Below are positions 8,418-18,816 of a stretch of DNA of 64,000 nucleotides, piece by piece. The position numbers were made by a program, and so were the translations under genes. This stretch comes from Sulfitobacter sp. JL08 (GTDB taxonomy: Bacteria > Pseudomonadota > Alphaproteobacteria > Rhodobacterales > Rhodobacteraceae): the NCBI RefSeq assembly GCF_003352045.1, contig NZ_CP025815.1, positions 1,364,001-1,428,000 on the forward strand, written 5' to 3'. The notes below the pieces were generated by a model. That model ran no database searches. It worked only from the letters and a program-made list of their open reading frames with translations, and had not been told where the DNA came from. Numbering within the stretch: position 1 is the stretch's first letter; every line of letters starts with the position of its first letter.

Positions 8418-9626
8418 ATGTCATACCAGAAACCCGCAGGTCTGGGCGCGCTTGTCCAGAAGTGCCAGCCCGGTTTTGCCCTGCCGCGCGATTTTTACAC
8501 GCGCCCCGATATCTATCAGCACGACATCAAGACCTACTGGAACGAAAGCTGGATATGGGTCGGGCATGTCAGCCAGATTGTGGAAAAGGGCGCGTTCTTT
8601 CTGTTTGAATACGGGCATGAATCGATCATCGTGGTGCGCGACGGATCGGACCGGGTGCGCGCCTATCTGAATGTCTGCCGTCATCGCGGATCGCGGGTAT
8701 GCGTGGAACACCAAGGCACAGCGCGGGTGTTTTCGTGCCCCTATCACGCATGGACATATGATCTGGATGGCAAATTGCGCGGCGGGCGCGAAATGGGCCC
8801 CGATTTCGATCCGGCACAATACGGCCTGTTCGAAGCCCATGTGCGCGTGTTTGAGGGGCTGATTTTCATCTCGACCGGCGCAAATCCACCCGACATTGAT
8901 GCGGGGCTTGATCAGCTGCGCCCGCTGGTCGCGCCGTTCGATCTTGCCAATCTCAAACTCGCACATACGGCATCCTATCCGGTGCCCGCCAACTGGAAAC
9001 TGGCGATCGAAAACTACATGGAATGCTATCATTGCGCGCCAGCCCACAAGGATTATTCGCGCAGCCACAGTTTGAAAGATCCCGCGTCGATGACCGATGA
9101 ACTGGTCGGGGCGATGCAGGACAAGGCGCGTGCTGCCGGGCTGGATACGACCGAGATCAGCCTGCCGGAACAGTCGGGCGGGGGAATGAATTTCTATTTC
9201 CGCCGTTACCCGCTTTATTCCGGCTATGTCACCGGGAGCAAGGACGGCACGCCGGTTGCGCCGCTGCTGGGAACGCTGGGCGGTTATGATGGCGGCACCA
9301 CCGATCTTCAGATCGGGGTTCTGAACAATTTCCTGATCTATTCCGACTACGTCGTCGGCTATCGTTTTGTCCCGACCGGCGTGCAGGAAACCGATATTCA
9401 GGTCGTGTGGATGGTGCGCGGCGATGCCGAGGCGGGCAGGGATTACGACCCTGACACCCTGATCTGGCTGTGGCACGAAACATCGCTGGATGACGAACGG
9501 ATCATACGTGTCAATCAGGAAGGCGTGAATTCGCACCACTTTGTGCCGGGTCCGCTGTCGCACATGGAATGGGGCATTCAATCATTCTACGACAGCTATC
9601 TTGGCATGATCGCGCCCTCCGTCTGA
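8418..9626 (+). CDS. Rieske non-heme iron oxygenase, quaternary-amine (GbcA/Stc2/CntA-like) group
   Basis: This 402-residue oxygenase subunit binds a Rieske cluster through Cys87-x-His89 and Cys107-x2-His110 (CRHRG ... CPYH). The catalytic iron site is ENYMECYHCAPAH at ~198-210, with His205 and His210. Glu202 occupies the bridging position that is Asp in most ring-hydroxylating oxygenases; Glu there is typical of enzymes acting on glycine betaine, stachydrine or carnitine. The family demethylates or cleaves quaternary amines using electrons from a separate reductase, and no such reductase lies next to it. AGGA precedes the ATG. It converges on the GntR regulator. The exact substrate is unknown. 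Confidence 0.85.
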   Translation: MSYQKPAGLGALVQKCQPGFALPRDFYTRPDIYQHDIKTYWNESWIWVGHVSQIVEKGAFFLFEYGHESIIVVRDGSDRVRAYLNVCRHRGSRVCVEHQGTARVFSCPYHAWTYDLDGKLRGGREMGPDFDPAQYGLFEAHVRVFEGLIFISTGANPPDIDAGLDQLRPLVAPFDLANLKLAHTASYPVPANWKLAIENYMECYHCAPAHKDYSRSHSLKDPASMTDELVGAMQDKARAAGLDTTEISLPEQSGGGMNFYFRRYPLYSGYVTGSKDGTPVAPLLGTLGGYDGGTTDLQIGVLNNFLIYSDYVVGYRFVPTGVQETDIQVVWMVRGDAEAGRDYDPDTLIWLWHETSLDDERIIRVNQEGVNSHHFVPGPLSHMEWGIQSFYDSYLGMIAPSV

Positions 9627-9643
9627 TCGGGAAAACTTCGCGG

Positions 9644-10345
9644 TCAGTACCTTGTGCTCATCCGGTATCCGGGCTGAAAGGTCATGCGCACAAAGGTGAT
9701 CGGCTTGCTGCGAAACCACGTTGTGCGTTCCAGCTGGAACAGCGGGGTGCCCTTGGGTGTTGCCAGAAAATCCGCCATTTCGCCACTGGCACCAACCGCA
9801 GAAAACGTGATTTCGGCGTTGGAAAATGGCACGGCTTCCAACAGCCATTCATTCGGGCCGATGGTTGAAAAATCGGCGTCTACCACCGATTTCACCGCAT
9901 CGATGTTGATCCAGCGGTCTTCGAACTGAAACGGCTGGTTGTCGGCGTAATGCATGCAGTTCAGATGCAGGATCTGCGCGCCTTCCGCGACATTGATCTG
10001 CGCGCGCAGCCATGCGGGCACATCGATGATGCTGCGATGCACCAGCGCATAGCGATAGGTGGCGTTCATGTCCTCGATGGTGCGGCGCACCACGGAGATT
10101 TCGAATTTGGCCTGTTTTGACGGCGCGCTTTTCACGCGCGTGCCGCTTTTGCGTTTGCGATCCACCAGCCCCTGTTCGGCCAGTTCGCGCAAGGCCCGGT
10201 TTACCGTTGCGCGCGCACAGCCGAACTCTTCTGCCAGTTCCATTTCGGTGGGCAGCAGGCTGCCCTGCGGCCAGACGCGGTTTTCAATGCGCGCTTTGAC
10301 CTCTTCCTTTATATCGTGAAAGCTGACTTTTCGTTGCAAGGTCAT
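9644..10345 (-). CDS. GntR-family (HutC subfamily) transcriptional regulator
   Basis: The 233-residue protein has an N-terminal winged helix (residues ~10-75; LPTEMELAEEFGCARATVNRAL typical of GntR) and a C-terminal UTRA effector domain (~95-230) ending in the R-x-T-F-x-PGY motif usual for HutC members. The start at 10345 gives a normal family length; a longer upstream frame overlaps hutD and is not credible. It is divergent from hutD across an 83-bp gap that contains a dyad at 10371-10385. A site matching the HutC-family consensus also precedes hutF. The ligand may be urocanate, as for HutC, or the substrate of the neighbouring Rieske enzyme. Confidence 0.85.
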   Translation of the reverse strand: MTLQRKVSFHDIKEEVKARIENRVWPQGSLLPTEMELAEEFGCARATVNRALRELAEQGLVDRKRKSGTRVKSAPSKQAKFEISVVRRTIEDMNATYRYALVHRSIIDVPAWLRAQINVAEGAQILHLNCMHYADNQPFQFEDRWINIDAVKSVVDADFSTIGPNEWLLEAVPFSNAEITFSAVGASGEMADFLATPKGTPLFQLERTTWFRSKPITFVRMTFQPGYRMSTRY

Positions 10346-10370
10346 GCATTTTGTTCCTTTTGGTGGATGT

Positions 10371-10385
10371 TTATGATGTGCATAA
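10371..10385. promoter_or_regulatory. Dyad in the regulator/hutD divergent promoter
   Basis: TTATGATGTGCATAA has perfect 5-bp arms (TTATG/CATAA) around a 5-bp centre and lies between the divergent GntR regulator and hutD starts. It is a candidate operator but does not match the GT-N-TA-N-AC HutC consensus well. Confidence 0.4.
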
Positions 10386-10428
10386 CCGGCAAATGTCCAA
10401 TATTTATTGGGATCAAGGGGATGGTGCG

Positions 10429-10962
10429 ATGCGGTTCGATCTGAATACTTGCCCGAAACAGCCGTGGAAAAACGGTGGCGGGACCACTCAGGAACTGGCG
10501 GTCGGCTACAGTGGCGACGCACTCCTCTGGCGGCTGAGCATGGCGCAGATCTTGGCCGACGGGCCTTATTTGGTGTTTCCCGGTTTGCGGCGTATCCAGA
10601 CCATCGTGGAGGGGGCGGGCCTGCACCTTTCTGGCCCGGATCAGATGATCGCTGTGCGCCCCTTGCAACCTGTGGCCTTTGACGGCGCGGTGTCATTTTA
10701 CGCTGCATTGCGTGATGGTCCCTGTCAGGCATTGAACCTGATGTTCGATCCGACCCGCGTGCAGGCCGATATGACCGTTCTGTTCGGGCCGCAATGCTGG
10801 TCGGGCATTGATGAAACCCTGCTTTACTGCGCCCGCGGATCTGTCCGGTGTGGCGCCGAAACACTGGCGCAAGAGGCGGGTATCCATTGCACCGGACCTG
10901 TAGACATAGATGTATCATCCGGCGCGGTGGCGGTGCTGGCGACGCTGAAACCGGTCAGATAA
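10429..10962 (+). CDS. hutD: HutD-family protein
   Basis: HutD proteins are cupin-like and accompany histidine-utilisation genes; they are thought to limit formimino-glutamate build-up, but their biochemistry is not settled. The product has 177 residues from ATG 10429, chosen because AAGGGG lies eight bases upstream and because the family begins with this stretch (MRFDLNTCPKQPWKNGGGTT, then WRLSMAQI). An upstream ATG extension is disfavoured. Its 3' end overlaps the convergent hutF gene by 8 bp. The core hut genes hutH, hutU, hutI and hutG are not in the window. Confidence 0.85.
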   Translation: MRFDLNTCPKQPWKNGGGTTQELAVGYSGDALLWRLSMAQILADGPYLVFPGLRRIQTIVEGAGLHLSGPDQMIAVRPLQPVAFDGAVSFYAALRDGPCQALNLMFDPTRVQADMTVLFGPQCWSGIDETLLYCARGSVRCGAETLAQEAGIHCTGPVDIDVSSGAVAVLATLKPVR

Positions 10963-12322
10963 GCGCCAGCAAATCCTGCACTGTTTGTTTGTAACGTGCG
11001 ATGATGCGGTCACGGTGAATATGGTGGCCATCCTGCACGCAATGTCGCCCCGCGCTCCACAGGTCGGTAATGATGTCGTCGCCCGCAGCAAAACACAGCC
11101 CGTCCAGAACCTGACCATCGTTCAGGGCGCACAGGGCCGGTGTGTCGCTGTTGATCGCCACCAGATCGGCCAGCGCACCCACCTCGATCTGTCCGCTGCC
11201 GCGGTTCAGGGCTTGCGCGCCGCCCTGTGCCGCGCCCAGATACAGGTGGTCGCCCACCGATCCGGCTTGCGGCACCAGAACATTGCGGGCCAGATCGCGC
11301 AGGCGTTGCGAATATTCCAGCATCCGCAATTCCTCGGACAGCGCGATGCGCACGTTGGAATCCGAACCAATACCAAATGCCCCGCCCGCTGCAAGATAGT
11401 CCACACCGTTGAACGGACCGTCGCCCAGATTGGCCTCGGTGATTGGGCACAGGCCTGCCACGGCACCGGACTGCGCCAGCGCGCGGGTTTCTGCGTCGGT
11501 CATGTGGGTGGCATGGATCAGGCACCAGCGGGGATCAACACCGGCATTGTCCAGCAGCCACTGTACGGGCCGCGCCCCCAGCCATGCCGAAATATCCGCC
11601 ACTTCCTTTGGTTGTTCGGCCACATGGATGTGGACAGGCCCGTTCGGTGCGTCCGCCAACACAACCGACAGATCATCGGGGCAGGTGGCACGCAGCGAAT
11701 GGGGCGCGATGCCCACCTGAGCGTCTTCCGGCAGATCACGGGCGGCCCGGTCGCGCGCCTGTGCCACCAATGCGCCAAACCGGTCGACATCATTGCCGAA
11801 CCGCAATTGGCCGCCGTTCAATGCGGCCATGCCCGCGCCGCCATAGCTATATAGCACCGGCAGATGGGTCAGGCCGATACCGGTATGCGCTGCGGCGGCG
11901 AACACACGCGCGCTCAACTCTGACAGATCGTCATAAGGCTGCCCGCCCGGCTGGTGATGCACATAGTGAAACTCGCCCACGCTGGCATATCCGGCCTCTT
12001 GCATTTCCATGAACACGAGTGCCGCAATCGCTTCATAATGATCAGGCGTGATGTGATCCATGAAGCGGTACATCAATGTCCGCCATGTCCAGAAACTGTC
12101 TTGTCCGGCGGCGCGAAATTCGGTCATACCGGCCATTGCACGCTGAAAACTGTGCGAATGCAGGTTGGCCAAAGAGGGCAGCAACGTATCAACCGCTATG
12201 GCATCGGGTGCAGCGGATGCACCGGCTTTCACGTCCGCGATACGCCCGTGTTCAAGGGAAAGACGCACATTCTGCGCCCAGCCAGAGCTTAGTCGCGCGC
12301 GCTTGGCAAAAATTGTCTGCAT
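10955..12322 (-). CDS. hutF: Formimidoylglutamate deiminase
   Basis: HutF converts N-formimino-L-glutamate to N-formyl-L-glutamate and ammonia in the five-step histidine pathway. The 455-residue protein is an amidohydrolase-fold enzyme with zinc-site residues in NLHSHSFQRAMAG (residues ~53-65), a His in VHIHVAEQ, a His in CLIHATHM and Asp in GIGSDSNV. The stretch DSFWTWRTLMYRFM is characteristic of HutF. The partner HutG would be encoded elsewhere. A palindrome matching HutC-type operators lies 12 bp before the start. A role in a related pathway using a modified histidine cannot be excluded given the adjacent Rieske oxygenase. Confidence 0.9.
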   Translation of the reverse strand: MQTIFAKRARLSSGWAQNVRLSLEHGRIADVKAGASAAPDAIAVDTLLPSLANLHSHSFQRAMAGMTEFRAAGQDSFWTWRTLMYRFMDHITPDHYEAIAALVFMEMQEAGYASVGEFHYVHHQPGGQPYDDLSELSARVFAAAAHTGIGLTHLPVLYSYGGAGMAALNGGQLRFGNDVDRFGALVAQARDRAARDLPEDAQVGIAPHSLRATCPDDLSVVLADAPNGPVHIHVAEQPKEVADISAWLGARPVQWLLDNAGVDPRWCLIHATHMTDAETRALAQSGAVAGLCPITEANLGDGPFNGVDYLAAGGAFGIGSDSNVRIALSEELRMLEYSQRLRDLARNVLVPQAGSVGDHLYLGAAQGGAQALNRGSGQIEVGALADLVAINSDTPALCALNDGQVLDGLCFAAGDDIITDLWSAGRHCVQDGHHIHRDRIIARYKQTVQDLLALI

Positions 12323-12333
12323 GGGATCACTTT

Positions 12334-12343
12334 TGTCTAGACA
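12334..12343. promoter_or_regulatory. Candidate HutC-type operator upstream of hutF
   Basis: TGTCTAGACA is a perfect 10-bp palindrome and fits the GT-N-TA-N-AC consensus of the HutC subgroup exactly. It ends 12 bp from the hutF ATG, in the 69-bp gap after the desulfhydrase-family gene, where a repressor could block hutF transcription. Binding by the GntR protein of this window is inference. Confidence 0.55.
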
Positions 12344-12391
12344 TAAACTGTTTAAAGGCGCCCGATCCGGTAATCAACTTAATTGCGCCGA

Positions 12392-13393
12392 TCAACCGCG
12401 CGGCAGGGCGGTTTCGATCTCGTCCTGATAGGCGAACAGCGCGGCCAGACCGCCGGTATGGACAAACAGTACATTGCTGCCCTGCGGGATTGATCCCGAC
12501 CGGACCAGTGCGGGAATCGCGGCAAAGGATTTGGCGGTATAAACCGGGTCCAGCATGATCCCTTCGACCTGCGCCATCCGGGCCATGGCATCGGCGGCAG
12601 CAGGTCCGATCCGCCCGTATCCGGGGGCCAGCGCACCGTCCCAGATTTCGATCCGGTTCTGGGGAACAGGCCCGCCTGTGTCCGTCAGTTCAGACAGCGC
12701 CGCCAGAACCCGTTTCAACCTGTCGGTTTGCAGGCCCGCATCACGGCGCACGCAACTGCCAATCACCCGTGCGCCATGGCCGGCGCGGTGCAGCCCCGCG
12801 AGCAGGCCCGCATGGGTCAGCCCGCTGCCGGATGCCACGACGATCACGTCAAATCCGGCGTTCTGTGCAATGATTTCATCCGCCGCGCGCATGTATCCTA
12901 GCGCACCCAGAGGCGGGTTTCCGGCCGCCAGCGGGATCACATAGGGCACACGCCCCGCCTTTTGTTCCTGAACCGCGCGCGCCCGCAGCGCCGCGTCGGC
13001 ACCGGCTTCGTCCTCGCCATCAGGGTAGTGCATCACCTCTGCCCCCAGAATACGCGACAGCAACACATTGCCCGAGCGGTCATAGGTGGGCCCCATATCC
13101 GGCACACGGGATTCCAGTTGCACGATTGTGCGCATCCCCAACTGCGCCGCCGATGCGGCGGCGGTGCGCACGAAATTGGATTGAACGGCCCCGGTGATCA
13201 GGATCGTATCGGCGCTGGCCGCTTGCGCCGCCCCAAGGTAATATTCCAGCTGGCGGGATTTGTTGCCGCCAAAGGTCGTGCCCGCCAGATCATCGCGTTT
13301 GATGTGCAGCGTGATGCCTAGCTGTCCAGACAGGCGCGCCAGCGGTTGGATCGGTGTGGCTGGGCCAACCAGTTCGGCGCGCGGCTGTGCCAT
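12392..13393 (-). CDS. PLP-dependent D-cysteine desulfhydrase / L-cysteate sulfo-lyase / ACC deaminase family enzyme
   Basis: The 333-residue fold-type II PLP enzyme shows KRDDLAGTTFGGNKSRQLEY at residues ~33-52, where the Lys after GGN is the expected Schiff-base lysine, then GAVQSNFVRTAAA and a phosphate-binding SGSGLTHAG loop. Family members act on D-cysteine, L-cysteate (CuyA) or aminocyclopropane carboxylate; sequence alone does not separate them. CuyA would fit the sulfonate cluster 5 kb away, but the gene is coupled to a BKACE: its ATG overlaps that stop codon by one base. It precedes hutF by 69 bp. Confidence 0.8.
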   Translation of the reverse strand: MAQPRAELVGPATPIQPLARLSGQLGITLHIKRDDLAGTTFGGNKSRQLEYYLGAAQAASADTILITGAVQSNFVRTAAASAAQLGMRTIVQLESRVPDMGPTYDRSGNVLLSRILGAEVMHYPDGEDEAGADAALRARAVQEQKAGRVPYVIPLAAGNPPLGALGYMRAADEIIAQNAGFDVIVVASGSGLTHAGLLAGLHRAGHGARVIGSCVRRDAGLQTDRLKRVLAALSELTDTGGPVPQNRIEIWDGALAPGYGRIGPAAADAMARMAQVEGIMLDPVYTAKSFAAIPALVRSGSIPQGSNVLFVHTGGLAALFAYQDEIETALPRG

Positions 13394-14241
13394 TACGTCA
13401 GCCCCAGTATCGCCTTGGCCTGCTGCGGTGTTGCAACGGGCCGGTCATAACGCACGCACAGATCGGCAGCGCGCCGGATCAGGGCGGCATTCGATGGGGC
13501 CAGCCTGTGTTTGTCCAGCCGGACATTGTCCTCAAGTCCGGCGCGCGTATGACCGCCTGCGGCAATGGCCCATTCGTTCACAACGATCTGGTTTGCCCCG
13601 ATCCCTGCGGCACACCAGGGGGCATCGGGGGCAAGCCGGTGCATTGTGTGGACATAGTAATCGAACACATCCTTGTCGGCGGGCATGGCGTTTTTCACCC
13701 CCATGACAAACTGCACGTAAAGCGTGCCGTAAAGACGCCCCGCCTCGTGCAGGCGCACAGCCTGAAGAATGTGCGACAGATCAAACGCCTCGATCTCTGG
13801 CGTGACCTGATAGGTCTGCATTTCACCCGCCAGCCAGTCAACCAGATCGGGCGGGTTTTCATAGACGCGGGTGGGAAAGTTGTTTGATCCCACAGACAGG
13901 GATGCCATGTGCGGGCGCAGCGGCAGCATACCGCCGCGTTCACGCCCGGCGCCGGATCGCCCGCCTGTTGAAAACTGGATGATCACATCGGGGCAGTGTT
14001 CTTCCAACCCCTCCTTGAGCCGCGCGAACTTGTCGGGATCGGATGATGGTGTCTGATCGGAATTGCGCACATGGGCGTGAATGATGCTGGCCCCCGCCTC
14101 GTACGCGGCGTGCGCACTTTCGATCTGTTCGGCAATGCTGATCGGAACGGCGGGGTTGTCTTCCTTGCGCGGAACCGACCCCGTGATCGCGCAGCACAGG
14201 ATGCAGGGTTTGCCCGCGACGCTTTGGTTCGGGTTGGTCAT
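13393..14241 (-). CDS. BKACE-family beta-keto acid cleavage enzyme (first copy)
   Basis: BKACE enzymes (DUF849) condense a beta-keto acid with acetyl-CoA and release acetoacetyl-CoA or a related thioester plus a shortened acid. The 282-residue protein carries the zinc-binding HAHVR motif near residue 54 and the GGHTRAGLEDN motif near residue 228, both hallmarks. The ribosome site AAGGA lies before ATG 14241. The stop overlaps the next ATG, so the two proteins are translated together. It follows the oxyR gene by 36 bp on the same strand. It is only distantly similar to the second BKACE at 36337, so the substrates probably differ. Confidence 0.88.
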   Translation of the reverse strand: MTNPNQSVAGKPCILCCAITGSVPRKEDNPAVPISIAEQIESAHAAYEAGASIIHAHVRNSDQTPSSDPDKFARLKEGLEEHCPDVIIQFSTGGRSGAGRERGGMLPLRPHMASLSVGSNNFPTRVYENPPDLVDWLAGEMQTYQVTPEIEAFDLSHILQAVRLHEAGRLYGTLYVQFVMGVKNAMPADKDVFDYYVHTMHRLAPDAPWCAAGIGANQIVVNEWAIAAGGHTRAGLEDNVRLDKHRLAPSNAALIRRAADLCVRYDRPVATPQQAKAILGLT

Positions 14242-14277
14242 GTCTTGGCGTTCCTTTCGTTGTGCGTGCAGTTTCGG

Positions 14278-15198
14278 CTATCCGGCCTTTTGCGCTTTGT
14301 ACTGCCGCGAAGGTGCGGTCGAGCGGCGCACGACATCGGCGATTTTCGTCAGCTCTGTGGCAAGCGGGTTTGTCTTGCGCCAGATCATTCCGATTATACG
14401 GGCAGGCTGCGGGTCTTTGAACCGTGTTACTGAAACCGGGGCCGAGCGTGTTTCGACATCGACCGCCATTTCCGGGATGAGAGTGACACCGATACCCGCG
14501 CTGACCATCTGCACAAGTGTCGCAAGCGAACTGGCGTCCAGCCCTTCGCGTTGGCGGCTTGTCTGGATGTTGCAGAACGAAAGCGCCTGATCACGAAAGC
14601 AATGGCCTTCTTCCAGCAACAAAAGTTTCATTTCCCGCAAAGCGTCGCGGTCGGGCACCGGTTTGCCCTCGTCCCCCAAGGGGCGCGCCAGTACAAAATT
14701 TTCCGTGAACAGCGCAACCTCGGTCAGCGACGGTTCCGAAACAGGCAGGGCCACAATGGCGGTATCGATGCGCCCGTCCGCCAGTTCCTGTATCAATTTG
14801 TGCGTCATCGTTTCACGCACATGAATGTCCAGCCCGGCATGGGTGCGCGCAAGGCCGGTGATGATACGCGGCAGAAGATAGGGTGCGATGGTCGGGATCA
14901 CCCCGATGCGCAACCGCCCGACCAGACGGTCCCGCGACGCGCGCGCCAGATCGCCCAGTTCGTCAATCGAGCGCAAAATCTCGCGGGTGCGCAGGGCAAA
15001 TTCTTCGCCGAACAGGGTTAGCCGCACCTGTCGCGCACCGCGTTCAAACAGGACCGCCCCCAATTCCTGTTCCAGTTCCTTGATCTGGACCGACAGGGCC
15101 GGTTGCGATATCGCACAGGCCGCCGCCGCGTGCCCGAAATGGCAATGCCGCGCCAGCACTTCGAAATACCGCAACTGTTTCAGCGTGAAATTTATCAT
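14278..15198 (-). CDS. oxyR: OxyR hydrogen-peroxide sensor, LysR family
   Basis: This 306-residue LysR-type activator has an N-terminal winged helix (LRYFEVLARHCHFGHAAAAC) and a C-terminal sensor domain with EEGHCFRDQALSFC. Cys200 and Cys209 match the peroxidatic and resolving cysteines of E. coli OxyR. Oxidation to a disulfide switches on target genes. It is divergent from katG, with 155 bp between the starts, which is the classic arrangement. The downstream BKACE gene begins 36 bp after its stop, so some read-through is possible. Confidence 0.93.
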   Translation of the reverse strand: MINFTLKQLRYFEVLARHCHFGHAAAACAISQPALSVQIKELEQELGAVLFERGARQVRLTLFGEEFALRTREILRSIDELGDLARASRDRLVGRLRIGVIPTIAPYLLPRIITGLARTHAGLDIHVRETMTHKLIQELADGRIDTAIVALPVSEPSLTEVALFTENFVLARPLGDEGKPVPDRDALREMKLLLLEEGHCFRDQALSFCNIQTSRQREGLDASSLATLVQMVSAGIGVTLIPEMAVDVETRSAPVSVTRFKDPQPARIIGMIWRKTNPLATELTKIADVVRRSTAPSRQYKAQKAG

Positions 15199-15200
15199 AA

Positions 15201-17561
<2,361 letters not shown>

Positions 17562-17583
17562 TGGGCTGACTAAGAAATGTCTG

Positions 17584-17615
17584 GGGCGCGGTCTAATTTG
17601 GCCGCGCCCTTTTTT
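17584..17615 (+). terminator. Rho-independent terminator after katG
   Basis: GGGCGCGG (17584-17591) pairs with CCGCGCCC (17602-17609) around a 10-nt loop, followed by six T residues. It overlaps the end of the convergent LacI gene and may serve both directions. Confidence 0.85.
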
Positions 17616-18636
17616 ATGGCTTGGGGCAGGGGCCCAACGATCCGCGCAGGCACAGGCGCGTATCAAGTTCGATGCTGGTATCGGGCCCGTTTCCTGCCAC
17701 CATCGCAATCAGGTGTTTGGCCGCCTGGCGGCCCATTTCGCGATGCGGAACATGCACTGTGGTGATTTCAGGGGTCAGAACTGTCGCCAGTTCGATATCG
17801 TCAAACCCGGTGATCGAAACATCCTGCGGCACCCGCAGACCCATCTGGATGGCCTGACGCAACGCGCCTGCCGCCAGCACATCGTTGCCGCACATCACGA
17901 CTGTCGGGCGATCCTTGGCTTGCATCAAATCACGAAAGGCGGTGCCACCTTCCTCAATGCCATAGGGAACTTCGGTCAGTTTCATCAATTCGGGCGATAC
18001 CCCGTAATCCGCCATCGCCGCCCGAATACCTTCCACCCGGGCGCGGGCGCGGTCATTTGCGGCCTGTTGTGCTGAAATGACGCCGATGTGGCGATGGCCC
18101 ATGTTCAGGACCGCAAACGCCAGGGATTTCATCGCCTGCTTGTTGTCAAATCCGATCGACAGGTTGGGGTGCCCTGCATCATAGACCCATGCGCTTAGCA
18201 CTGGCACGGACTGGCGTTGCAGAAACCGGTAGATCGCGGGATCGCGGTGGTGCCCGATCAGCAGCAGCGCATCGGCACCGCGGGCCACCAAGGTGCGGAT
18301 CTGTTCGGTTTCCAGCTCTTCGCGGTAGGACGAACACGCGACCAGCAGCGTGATACCATGTTCGCGCAATTCTTCCTGAAAGGCGTGGATACCCCGCGCA
18401 AAAACCGCGTTTTCCATGGTCGGGATGACAGCACCGATGGTGTTCGTGCGTTTCGCTGCCAGCGCGCGCGCCCCGAAATTCGGTGAATAGTTCAGTTTCT
18501 GAACCGCGGTCATCACCTTGCTGCGGGTGTGTTCCGCCACCTGACTGGGCGAATTCAGACAGCGTGAGACCGTCGCCGTCGAAACGCCGGCCTCGCGCGA
18601 CACGTCTTCCAGTGTGGGCGTCGATATCTTGTTCAA
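17614..18636 (-). CDS. LacI-family regulator of the dihydroxypropanesulfonate cluster
   Basis: This 340-residue protein has the LacI helix-turn-helix at the N-terminus (TLEDVSREAGVSTATVSRCL, then LNYSPNFGARALAAKRT hinge) and a periplasmic-binding-protein-like effector domain. It is divergent from the TRAP/hps operon, and two palindromes of LacI-operator form occupy the shared promoter. It most likely represses hps genes until DHPS or a metabolite binds. The stop codon lies within the katG terminator. The effector is inferred from position only. Confidence 0.88.
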   Translation of the reverse strand: MNKISTPTLEDVSREAGVSTATVSRCLNSPSQVAEHTRSKVMTAVQKLNYSPNFGARALAAKRTNTIGAVIPTMENAVFARGIHAFQEELREHGITLLVACSSYREELETEQIRTLVARGADALLLIGHHRDPAIYRFLQRQSVPVLSAWVYDAGHPNLSIGFDNKQAMKSLAFAVLNMGHRHIGVISAQQAANDRARARVEGIRAAMADYGVSPELMKLTEVPYGIEEGGTAFRDLMQAKDRPTVVMCGNDVLAAGALRQAIQMGLRVPQDVSITGFDDIELATVLTPEITTVHVPHREMGRQAAKHLIAMVAGNGPDTSIELDTRLCLRGSLGPCPKP

Positions 18637-18681
18637 TCCCTGACTTTCCCGTTGCCTGTGTGCATCACCCTACAGCAGCCA

Positions 18682-18695
18682 TTCGCAATTGCGAA
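18682..18695. promoter_or_regulatory. 14-bp palindrome in LacI gene leader
   Basis: TTCGCAATTGCGAA is a perfect palindrome about 46 bp upstream of the LacI-family start. Its half-site differs from the two operators further right, so it may bind another regulator or be an autoregulatory site. Confidence 0.4.
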
Positions 18696-18721
18696 GCGCA
18701 GGCTTTGCTTTGAGTTGTAAA

Positions 18722-18735
18722 TGTAAGCGCTTGCA
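18722..18735. promoter_or_regulatory. LacI-type operator O1
   Basis: TGTAAGCGCTTGCA is a near-perfect palindrome with the central CG step and AGCGCT core typical of LacI-family operators. Its centre is 22 bp from that of O2, two helical turns, so repressor dimers would bind on the same DNA face. Confidence 0.75.
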
Positions 18736-18743
18736 AATTGAAA

Positions 18744-18757
18744 TGTAAGCGCTTACA
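18744..18757. promoter_or_regulatory. LacI-type operator O2
   Basis: TGTAAGCGCTTACA is a perfect 14-bp palindrome and the strongest LacI-family operator candidate in the window. It lies about 60 bp before the first gene of the TRAP/hps operon. Confidence 0.8.
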
Positions 18758-18816
18758 GATAAAAAGCAGACGGCGGCGCGAACAACCGCAAAAACGGACA
18801 AGGGGGAGGTTTAATC

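Noticed and set aside
8141-8608. 155-codon plus-strand frame running into the Rieske gene
   Set aside because: It overlaps the oxygenase start in another frame and has no domain-like sequence.
8421-9581. 386-codon open frame antisense to the Rieske oxygenase
   Set aside because: It mirrors codon bias of the plus-strand gene, has no plausible start signal and reads as His/Gln-rich non-protein sequence.
9644-10918. 424-codon version of the GntR regulator
   Set aside because: The first ~190 codons overlap hutD antisense and are not protein-like. The family-typical start is ATG at 10345.
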